Assembly: GCA_951802425.1 (NCBI GenBank)
Contig: OX637804.1
Span: forward strand, 2,232,001 to 2,296,000
Origin: Clavaria fumosa
Taxonomy: Eukaryota > Basidiomycota > Agaricomycetes > Agaricales > Clavariaceae
Direction: 5' to 3'
Length of the DNA stretch: 64,000 nucleotides
Both the position numbers and the translations under genes were made by a program. Under the pieces are notes generated by a model, which did not search any database, was not told the DNA's origin, and saw nothing but the letters and a program-made list of their open reading frames with translations. Shown here one piece after another: positions 55,866 to 64,000 of this stretch; position 1 is the first letter of the stretch; each line of letters begins with the position of its first letter.

Positions 55866-58078
55866 CCAATATCTCCAATGATATCCTATTTAATATAGTG
55901 GCTTGGATTCAAACATGTCACAGATATCCTATTGACTTTGGCAGCCTTGATTCAAACCAGTCAAGGATATCCTATTTACTCCAGCAGCCTGGATTCAAAC
56001 TAGTCAAGGATATCCCATTTAATTTGGTGGTCTGGATTGGAACTAGTCAAGGATATCCCATGTATTTTGGTAGCCTGGATTCAAACTAGTCAAGGATATC
56101 CTATTTAATTTGGTGGTCTGGATTGAAACCAGTCAAGGATATCCTATTTATGTTGGTAGCCTTGATTCAAACCAGTCAAGGATATCCTATTTACTTTGGT
56201 GGCTTGGAGTCAAACCAGTCATGGATATCCTATTGACTTTGGTGGCTTGGATTACAACCAGTCAAGGATATCCTATTTAATTTGGTGGTCTGTGTTATGT
56301 GCATGCTCAGAGGGTTGGGGTGAAGTCTGGTCGGAGTTCGGAGTTCAGGTCCAGGATGTCCGGAATGTCTGGGAGTGGACTTCGGGGTTCAGACAGGACT
56401 TTGGTGAACATATTGAAACGACGCCCTTCCTGGGTCCTGGGTGTCCCATATTTCGGAGTTACGGGATTCGGGATCTCGGGTCCAGTGCTCGGGCGAGAAG
56501 TCTGGGTTGGACTTGACCATATTCGAGACGAGGGATGGACAGGAGGGTGGAGACAGAGTTCAGACAGAGTTCGGGTTTAACAAGTGACTAGGAGCAGGGA
56601 CAGGAGTCGGGTCAGGGGAGGGATATGGAGTTCTGGAGTTCAGAGATGGTTTCCAGAGGTCGGGACAGATTCTGGGTGTTGGATGGAACTTGGCCAGGAG
56701 TCAGTCGGGAGTTGGTCGGGCATCGGTCAGGACTTAGCACTACTGGCATAGGAGACGGGGGGCAAGGGTCGGATTAGACATTATACATATTACGAGGTGG
56801 CAGGCAGAAAGGACAGAAGTGTGGGAATAGACAGGGGGACGGGAAACGGGGCTGGATGGGATTCCAGGTACGGAGGTGCAGGAGTAAGGAGGGACAGAAG
56901 TGCAGGGGAGTTCAGGGTATACGGGAAGGGTGTATGTGGGTAGACGAGGGCGGTATCCGGACTGCAGAATACTCTACAAAGTAGGTAGGTATATATACTA
57001 CGAGTCCGGGGCATTTCCAGCAACCCAGAGTATTGATGGTAGCTATGGAGAATGTCCCGGAGATACACTGCAGGACTTACTACAGGACAATGGGAATTGC
57101 AACGGAGCAATGGAACAGCAACGGGGATCAGTTTCCTGATCCCGGAGTTGGACATTACTATCATCAGGTTGGTAGCCTAGCAACTGCATGGATTGTTCAG
57201 TGTCCACACTTGGAGTTTGTCACTGGTGAGTAACCATGGACATCGGTTCACAACAGTCAGGAAGTCGGGTTCAGGAATCGGAGATCAGAGATCGGGATCG
57301 GGATCGGGATCGGGATCGCCACTTGGGGAGCTATCCCCGAAGGTGGGTTTGGTGCTTGCCCCACATGTGAGGCAGGTACCCTCAGACACTGAGGCACCAG
57401 AGTGGGAGTTCAGAGATCTGGGTCCAGAGATCGGAAGTCGGGGTCTGGAGATGGGAGTCGGGTGCTGGAGATCCGAAGTTGGGTGCCAGAGATGGGAGTC
57501 AGGTGCCGGAGATAGGAAGTCTGGGACCAGAGATGGTGTTTCCAGTCTGGACCTGAAGGGAGTGGCATGGACATGACAGTCTGGATTGAAACTAGTCAAG
57601 GATATCCTATTTATTTTGGTAGCCTTGATTCAAACTAGTCAAGGATATCCTATTTATTTTGGTAGCCTTGATTCAAACTGGTCAAGGATATCCTATTTAC
57701 TTTGGTAGCCTGGAGTCAAACTAGTCAAGGATATCCTATTTACTGTGGTAGCTTTGATTCGCACTAGTCAAGGATATCCTATTTACTTTGGTGGCTTGGA
57801 TTCAATCCAGTCAAGGATATCCTATCTCATTTAGTGGCCTGGATTCAATCCAGTCAAGGATACCCTATCTAATTTTGCTGGACCTGAGGTTATCCAGTCA
57901 AGAATATCCTATTTAATTCACTGAACCCATGGTTATCCTGGCAAGGATATCCTCCGCCGGCCACATATATTACTAGAAAATCAGATATCTCTGGCAGAAT
58001 CTGGTACCTGGTTATATACAGGGGATTTGCAGTGTCTGGTATCCCATTGTATACTGGAATATCTGACTGAACTATGTG
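55866..58078 (-). repeat. Right terminal inverted repeat and 43 bp array (split by a solo LTR)
   Basis: Units of 43 bp such as GTCAAGGATATCCTATTTAA plus TTTGGTGGCCTGGATTCAAACCA in two blocks, 55866-56292 and 57579 to about 57900, then the unique terminal part to 58078. In reverse it matches 33789-33985 almost base for base, including TTGCCAGGATAACCATGG. Confidence 0.85.
56293..57578 (+). mobile_element. Solo LTR (1,286 bp) inserted in the array
   Basis: TGTTATG...CATGACA with a perfect 5 bp duplication GTCTG (56288-56292, 57579-57583). Removing it restores a normal array unit (TTGGTGGTCTGGATTGAAAC). It is homologous to the LTR-like parts at 30792 and 3740-4740. It contains a (GGGATC)n run near 57295 and CGGAGATCGGAAGTCGGG-type short repeats (57400-57530). 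It is more CpG-rich than its relatives, so younger. Confidence 0.88.
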
Positions 58079-58285
58079 GGAAATGAATATGACACCCTTG
58101 TTGATTGATGCAACCCTGACCCAGCAAATATCTCTTGAACATATTGTTACACAGATGCTGAATGAAGAGGCATGGAAGATGGGGAAGACAATGAGTTATG
58201 GTGATCAGGTGTTGGTGGTGATGAAGGCAATGCACAATGCATGCAAATGCTGGTGATGTGGCAAGAAGGGTCACAATATTCTTGC
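58079..58285 (+). pseudogene. Copia-type gag, second half
   Basis: After the right GGAAATG duplication the gag frame resumes: EYDTL, a frameshift, then LLIDATLTQQISLEHIVTQM and LNEEAWKMGK, and a zinc-knuckle start CKCW*CGKKGHNI whose TGA and missing last Cys show decay. It is the continuation of 33294-33788. It ends in GAATATTC repeats, so the rest of the copia element is missing. Confidence 0.8.
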
Positions 58286-58425
58286 ATAGACTGATGGCTT
58301 TTGGACATAGAATATTCTATGGCCAGTCCACTGGACAGATGAGCATTGGGCAAAGAATATTCTTGCCCACTGCTGGACCAATAGCTATCAGTCATAAAAT
58401 ATTCTATGGCCAGTGCAATTGAGAA
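58286..58425. repeat. GAATATTC-centred repeats (inverted partner of 30655-30791)
   Basis: Contains CATAGAATATTCTATGGCCA, CAAAGAATATTCTTGCCCA and AAAATATTCTATGGCCAG. Same family as 30655-30791 but on the other strand. Confidence 0.55.
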
Positions 58426-58786
58426 GTCAACTCCTGCACTTCAACTGCAGTACTCCCATGTGACTCTCCCGGCATCATGGTTGCACTGCTGTGAGGACCA
58501 AGGTGTCTTTGAGTGAAACTACCAGTTCTTTGTAAGGAGCCATACTGTTTATGATGATGGTCACAGCCCAAACCTCTTGTTGAGGGTTGTCTGTGGTGGA
58601 CCTAGGATTCATGCGATTTTTCGCAATATGACCAGGTTGCTGAGTCGCAACAGGTCATCTTGGTAAGTGTGTGATTGACAATCAATCCAGAGAAGACAGG
58701 GAAGAGCCATGTCAGTGAATCAGTCACAGCACTCTCTCCATTTTTCTAATGCCATTAAAGCCCATCTTGGGAAAACTAAAGTAAAT
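58426..58786. other. Spacer downstream of PAL, nothing recognised
   Basis: 360 bp without a recognisable gene; the part near 58740-58786 should hold the PAL 3' untranslated region. CpG content rises towards the right. Confidence 0.3.
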
Positions 58787-61434
58787 CTAGCCAGTACGCA
58801 TCATCTTGGCCAGAACTCCCTGCATCTCGCCATCACGCATGGCCTACAGACATAATCCCCAATGAGCTCGAAAACAAAAAACAAAACAAGATGAAGGAAC
58901 AAAAATAGCTGTGAGCAACTCACCTCAAAGATCCGGGAGATGTTATCACCAATGAGAGCCTCGTCCAACCCGAGACCCTTCTCCCACTTGACGTGGCTCC
59001 CCAATCCATGCATCTTCACTCCAAGCCTCACACGGACATACTCGTATATAGGCCTCGTCCGGCCCAAGAATCGTCCAGCCGGAGTGGGGCCCTTCGCCCC
59101 AGTCAGGTACGCCGTCCGCAGCCCCTGCAACAGAGCCCGCGCACGCTCCGCGACGCGCGCCTTGAATGTCTGCACCGAGTCCAGTGCCCCACAGACACGC
59201 GCACGCTCGTTGTCCTCGTCATCCGTCGAGTCACCGACGTCCAAATGCCTCCGCTTTTGAAGCGCCTCGAGGAAAACTGGGGAGCTCGACTCGCACATCT
59301 TGTGGATCCGCTGGTCACTGTCCATCGTGCTTGTCGACACAAGCGTCTCGCGCATGGCCATCCAGACCTTCTTGCTGGTGTTGTCTCCGTCCGAGTCCGC
59401 GGCAAAGAGAGCGAACGTGTTCTGATACTCTTCAGTGATAATATTGTTCAAACAATCGTAGAAGTCGTGTTGCAAGGTACGCAGATCCAGCGCCTGGCAC
59501 AGTACATAGAGGTACGATGCCATAAGCATAGATAGCACTTCCACTGAATTTATCGTAGCACGGGCAGAGATCAACGCCAATGAGCTGCAGGGAAAAAAGA
59601 GAACAAGGGTGTGAGAACAACCGAGCGACATGTCATCAAAGAGATCCTTACTTGACCGACTGATTGTGCATCTCGGCAGACTGAATATGCGTCGTAACAG
59701 GGTTAGCAAGGTAGCCCAGTTCGCTGACATACGCAGCAGTAGCGATGTCAATGCCCTTGGCATGGAAATTCAGCGACGGATCCGTCGCGGCCGCATTCGG
59801 AGGCAGGCCACCATTCATAGCCGGGTTGAGCAGCTCTGTAGACTGCGCGAAAAGAATCTTGCCGATGTGGTGCAACGCGAGCCTAGTCTTTTCCATTGCA
59901 TTGCTGACAGCCATCGCCTGAAAATTGCCGCAGTGATGCACTTCCCCACTTTGGACGTCAAAGAGAGGGTTGTCCGTTGCTGTAAAATAGATGCTCAGCT
60001 AGATTGGGCGGAAGGAAAGGAAAAAACACACTTGAGTTCAGTTCTATCGTGACAGCTTCACACGCGTGAAGAATATCCTCCACCTGGGGCCCCAGAAACT
60101 GGGCTGCTGTGCGTAGGGGGTATCGATCCTGTCGAAGCACCCTATTATCCTCATCAATACTCCGCCCCTCTTGGTTTGGGAGTGCGAATGCACTTCCTTC
60201 AAGAAGGTCCCAAATAATGTGAGCAGATTCAATCTAGGTGAGGTTAGGATAAGAGAGGTTGACTAAAATAAATTAAAAAGCTGTCTGCTAACCTGGCCAG
60301 GATGAGGGCGGGCGGTGTTATGTATGAAAGGGTGGAACGAGCCGCGCACGCCGCCAAGTGCCTCTACACACAGCGCCGTGAGGACATGGGAAAGAAGGGT
60401 TAAGTGTACGGCTTCGTGCAGCGCCAGCGCGGCCGTCGCTGCGGAGAATGCGGTGCCGTTGGCGATGCTGAGATATTCCTTGTCTTCAAACACGAAGGGC
60501 GTGACGCCGTGCGCTCTGAACGCTTCGTGCGTAGACACGAGTTGCCGAGGCCCGAACCTCGCTGGACCGTCAAATACGCGGATCGCAGGATTCCCGAGGA
60601 GCACAGCGGCTACATACGAGAGGGGAGAGAGGTCTTAAAACAAGCCATATCAGACAGGTGTTCGTCCTTGCCAAAATGCATTGCTGCAATCGGTTCATGG
60701 GAGGAAGAAAACTGAGTCTCTACCTCCTGAAGCGGATATGCTGGTCCTGAGGGGTACAACGGGGATGATGTTCTCTTGAAGAAGCTCTCCGAGTTTCTCT
60801 ACGAGCTCCCAGCGAACGCCAGAGTGGCCGCGAATAAGACAATTCATCCGAGTGAGAATGGCGCCACGGACCCAGGACTCCGGCATGCTTGTAGAAGCGA
60901 GCGGATCTACTAAAGGTAATACAGATGTGGGCTGTGTGGATAGGGGCAACACGCCAACAAAGTGATGCTCGAGGAAAGCATTGCCTAATGCTGAACTGTC
61001 ATCGGTGCGAGTGACCGCTGCGCAAGAGGTTGTCGATTAGACAAGAGACTGAGAACAACACAGAAGAAAGAAAAAGAAAGAAAGAAAAAGACAGACCACT
61101 CCCGCCAAAGCCGGTGTTTACTCCATAGAGGCTGATCCTGGCCTGCAAAGTGGAGACGATAGCAGCTCGACCCTTGACTATCCTCTCCTTGAGCTCTGGA
61201 GATTCATCAATCCTAACGCGCGCGTGATACCGCGCTACAGCAGTGAGCATGGCAATCGAGAGCGTGGTTCCATTGACTATGGCGGGGTTGTCATTGCTGT
61301 CGGTGGTGCAATATGTATGTGAATAAGCGAAAGACATAGTGCGGCAAGAGAGAAACACACTTGTAACTCTCCAGATCATCGATACCGAGCAGGAAGCAGG
61401 CAACTAATGTTGGTGCGACTGCGACAGACTGCAT
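58787..61434 (-). CDS. PAL: Phenylalanine (aromatic) ammonia-lyase
   Basis: Converts phenylalanine to cinnamate and ammonia using the MIO cofactor. Starting at ATG 61434 ([17 protein letters not shown]), exons read [18 protein letters not shown], then [14 protein letters not shown] (active-site Tyr loop), [20 protein letters not shown], then RTSISASG joined across an intron to [10 protein letters not shown]: the Ala-Ser-Gly that forms MIO is intact. Next come [80 protein letters not shown] and the C-terminal [17 protein letters not shown] and [18 protein letters not shown], stop 58787-58789. Introns are 50-110 nt and phases join. The N-terminus is shorter than in Rhodotorula PAL; another upstream start or exon is possible. 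Tyrosine or histidine activity cannot be excluded from sequence alone. Confidence 0.9.
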
Positions 61435-62113
61435 TGGACCTGAGGAGGGAAACTCACGTGACACAACATACTCTGCGGCTATACAGCAGTGAGGTTTCAA
61501 TTCAATTCCTTCGTTTCATCAACATTACTCAAGCAAAGCCACACCTCGAAGGGTTACGCGTTTACGGACTATCTCGGGCGAAAATCAAGAATTTGTTTAC
61601 TAAGTGTATCACACGGACATGCGGTGAGTGGAAAATAGTCGCCCGACGGAATAATCGGACGAGAGAATTGAGCTCTCAGCCCGATCCTGTTCCGTGAATT
61701 TGCTAATATACCAATCCACTGCCACTGGGTATACATCGGTGAGGTTTCAGGTTCATCAACACTCACCGCACCACACTCAAGCGAAGCCACACCTCGAAGG
61801 GTCAGACTAATCGGAGCGATCATTGATGGTGCTGAACGTTGAGCTGCGCTTGCATGTTCTGGACTACAAAATAAGATATTCATTTACTAAGTGTATCACA
61901 CAGACAAGAGACACCTGCGATGAGTTGGAGAATGGTAGCCCGACGGAGTATTCGGACGAAATAATTGGATTCAGTCCGTTGTTATCACAATTACAGTCTA
62001 CTACTACCGTAACGAGTTTGCAAACATGACCGCACCGCCCCGAATTTTTTAGTATATAAAGAGGCAGTTCAGAGACACAAGAGAGACCGCAACTGAAGCA
62101 ACAGCGAAGACGA
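61435..62113. promoter_or_regulatory. Divergent promoter region between PAL and the next gene, with a ~250 bp tandem duplication
   Basis: The block 61485-61690 is repeated at 61738-61970 with divergence: GTTTCATCAACATTACTCAAGC / GGTTCATCAACACTCACCGCAC, AAGCCACACCTCGAAGGGT, and TTTACTAAGTGTATCACAC. A TATA box (TATATAAAGAGG, near 62052) faces right, about 60 bp before ATG 62114. Confidence 0.55.
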
Positions 62114-62445
62114 AATGCCCACAGACCCGAAAGTACGTCGTCTTCCATCACTTCCTAATTTGCTATGCACGGTATGGAGCTCCATCGCCGCCCAACAGCC
62201 CCAGCAGCCCCAACAGCCCCAGCAGCCCCAGCAGCCCCAGCGCGAGTCGAACAAGGAGTGGACCCTAGTACGTCTCCAATGACTGTCTTACTACTACAAG
62301 CTGACCCAAAGACGGGAAGCACGTCTACGCCAATAGTTACGAGGAGTTGGACGAGGAGTTGGACCGGGCCAAAAAAGGTGGCGACAATGCTAATGGGGAT
62401 GACGACAATGTCTCCCCCGCCGGCGAAAATAACCCCGGCCAATAA
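62114..62445 (+). CDS. Small Gln/Pro-repeat protein, unknown function
   Basis: ATG 62114 (MPTDPK) follows a good TATA box. The frame runs through a PQQ repeat (AAQQPQQPQQPQQPQQPQRE) to NKEWTLV. A short intron or frame change near 62270-62315 is needed to reach the open frame DGKHVYANSYEELDEELDRA, which ends GENNPGQ at TAA 62443-62445. A GTACGT donor and CAAG/AAAG acceptors exist, but none gives a clean join by eye. The product would be about 95-100 residues, acidic at its C-terminus and probably disordered. No family is recognised. Confidence 0.45.
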
Positions 62446-62685
62446 AGGAGCCGTTGTCATTCCGGTCCCCAAGATGTCCTCGTCGCTACCATTTCTTATG
62501 TCTTTGAATGTGTATATATATTACACAAAAATGTTGTTTGGAAATTGAAAGAAATGATTTCTTATATTTTTCTCAGTTCCAAAGCCAGGATAACGCGAGT
62601 CAGCCACGGGTGCACAATCCCTCTCTTCCACTCGGCTCCCTTTCACGACTCGCAACTCTCCCGTCCTTCTCCCACCGTCTTGCTA

Positions 62686-63690
62686 TGACCACGTTCAGCA
62701 ATTTCTCAAGTCTCGCTTGAAAATCCCCGCACTCAGCGGCTGCATCTCAGAGGTCGGTTTCAATGGTTCATTTGCCAACATCGCCAACATCGTTGTGTTT
62801 GGCGTGAGCGTCTTCTTCATAGGAGGAAAGCTGCTGTCGGTATGTCACCAACGAGCACACGCTACTCCACCATTCACTTCTCTCACTCCTCCCCCCAACA
62901 AAACCGAATCGTTCCTTCTGCCTTATCGCCCAGCTTCCGTCTCATTTGTATCACTGATCACTTCCCTCGCAGGGCGCTGGGAAATAATAATCTTCCTATC
63001 TCTTTACATCGTCACACTCATCCTGTAACTCATCACTTTGGGGTCCTTCATCGAACAAGGCTCAACCCTGCTTGTCGTTTTCACCGTTCTTCACGTCGGC
63101 ACCGTCGCTGCCCTCTTTGGGGCATTGCTGATCAATGGTATCGTCGCGATGCAGAAATACGACGACGGAACGCCTGCGTCGCTCATCGTGCGTTGCCCGT
63201 CCGATATCCCTCGCGGGTCATGGTTTTTTGACGGGTTTGGATCTAACAGTCACTTGCCGTTATGTCGTTTGTTTTTCTCGTCCCCACCACGTACATAATC
63301 CCTCGACACCGCTCCTATATCACGGGCATTTACTCTGTCTACACCACTGCAGGCCTTACACAATATCCCTCTGTTCGTACTGACCAGCAGGCATGTAAGC
63401 ACCCTTCGTCTCGATTGGTTCATTGACAGGCCAACCCCAAACCCAGATTTTAGCGCTACCCTGTTATACTTTCTCACTATGTTCTACATCGTCGCATTCC
63501 CCATGTGTTCTTCATCCCTAGCGAGGAATTGATCTGGCACGCTATGCCCGGCACGCAATCAAAAGTTGACGGGTTACTATACTTGAGATTATTGTCGGTG
63601 GTCTCGCTATGGACGTGTGCCACAAAATGTGGGTGGTCGTCTCCACTTTTCCACGTTCGCGTTTCAAATAATGTTTCTTCCGTTTAGGGG
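62686..63690 (+). pseudogene. Chs7-like multi-pass membrane protein (chitin synthase export), decayed
   Basis: Readable segments: MTTFSNFSSLA (62686), then in another frame LKIPALSGCISE and FANIANIVVFGVSVFFIGGK (membrane helix), after an intron RWEIIIFLSLYIVTLIL, then a TAA (63026-63028) where Gln would fit, then LITLGSFIEQGSTLLVVFTV and GALLINGIVAMQKYDDGTPA, which resemble Chs7/CHS-export proteins (LLINGFVGFQLYEDGT-type motif). Later pieces (63350-63690) suggest further helices and KVDGLLYL. At least one frame change plus the TAA indicate a pseudogene, unless splicing differs. The assignment is by motif memory only. Confidence 0.4.
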
Positions 63691-64000
63691 AATTCTGCTG
63701 GGAATCGTCACTTTAACCCTAACATCGAGGAAACATACACACCGTGCGAGCTACCTGTTGTTGCCCCTACCATTGCTGTTCCGACGCTTCATTCCGCCCG
63801 ATGTCCCCAACTCACCCAGGCATCCAGTGGAGCTGGCCTCTTCGGGTGATAGGACACATGGCTACTTCTCCGTTCCCTTGTTGGACACTCCCATACGTGT
63901 GCCCCTCATTGCGTTGCCGAACCTTTCTCCCTCCCTTGTTTCTGATTCGGATGGCAACGTCGTCCTCACTCCGGATGGGCACGTCGAAGGGGGAGGACGC
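63691..64000 (+). other. Open, Pro/Leu-rich end of window
   Basis: CpG-rich. One plus frame (SYLLLPLPLLFRRFIPPDVP ... VVLTPDGHVEGGGR) stays open to the window edge. It may be the tail of the Chs7-like gene or the start of another exon. No motif was recognised. Confidence 0.25.

Larger units (their letters stand above)
33789..58078. mobile_element. Giant composite KDZ-type transposon (element B), 24.3 kb
   Basis: The outer ~195 bp at each end are near-identical inverted repeats (CACATAGTTCAGTCAGATAT...). Inside each lies an array of 43 bp units centred on GGATATCC, in opposite orientations. A 7 bp duplication GGAAATG flanks the element and a copia gag is split exactly at it. Contents from left: cargo gene (- strand), MITE, two gypsy elements, the H3-tail/ADD-like cargo gene (+), KDZ transposase remnant (+), and the right array holding a solo LTR. 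Subtracting the retroelements gives about 11.2 kb. Zisupton-type elements are reported with 8 bp duplications; 7 bp match here. Confidence 0.75.

Noticed and set aside
59103..59405. Minus-strand Arg/Ser-rich frame of 100 codons
   Set aside because: Out-of-frame reading inside the PAL exon; codon bias artefact of CpG-rich coding sequence.

Overview
The window looks like a transposon-rich stretch of an Agaricomycete-type basidiomycete genome. The evidence is many short (about 40-60 nt) GT-AG introns, KDZ (Kyakuja-Dileera-Zisupton) transposases with their CxC2-type cysteine cluster, chromodomain Ty3/gypsy elements, and three ordinary fungal gene types: an M1 aminopeptidase, a phenylalanine ammonia-lyase and a Chs7-like membrane protein. 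Family names come from motif recognition by eye; no database search was run.

Layout. 1-2340 (-) is the 5' part of a gypsy-type element (upstream ORF, gag, start of pol), sharing a divergent promoter with a small ORF. 3480-4740 (-) is a decayed LTR plus coiled-coil gag-like remnant. 5442-8350 is a 2.9 kb imperfect palindrome, one arm of which carries a later 633 bp insertion. 9031-17530 (+) holds a JmjC-like gene followed by a KDZ transposase gene, then an array of GGGCCC-centred repeats to 19390. 19642-24190 holds two truncated copies of one gypsy family in opposite orientations. 25091-28858 is an intact M1 aminopeptidase gene. 29165-30613 is a dead Tc1 element, followed by a second LTR/gag-like copy to 32871 and the first half of a copia-like gag.

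33789-58078 is best read as one giant composite DNA transposon. It has long near-identical terminal inverted repeats with inward 43 bp repeats built on GGATATCC, and it is flanked by a 7 bp duplication (GGAAATG). It sits inside the copia gag, whose second half resumes at 58086. It carries a KDZ transposase remnant next to the right end, a multi-exon cargo gene at the left, and a cargo gene (50444-52008) whose product starts with a histone H3-tail-like sequence followed by an ADD/PHD-like zinc finger. It was later invaded by two gypsy elements (38069-43929, 44058-49953) and by an LTR now left as a solo copy (56293-57578). Without these insertions the element would be about 11.2 kb.

58787-64000 is gene-like and CpG-rich again: a phenylalanine ammonia-lyase (-), a short glutamine/proline-repeat protein (+), and a probable decayed Chs7-like gene running to the window edge.

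Two themes run through the window. First, older elements are almost free of CpG and carry recurrent CGA-to-TGA stops, while host genes and the youngest gypsy copies stay CpG-rich; this points to methylation-linked C-to-T decay. Second, the gypsy elements keep readable expression and replication signals: a G_GAT_TTT slippery heptamer at every gag-pol junction, and in the 38-50 kb family a primer-binding site complementary to its own LTR, as in Tf1-type self-priming.
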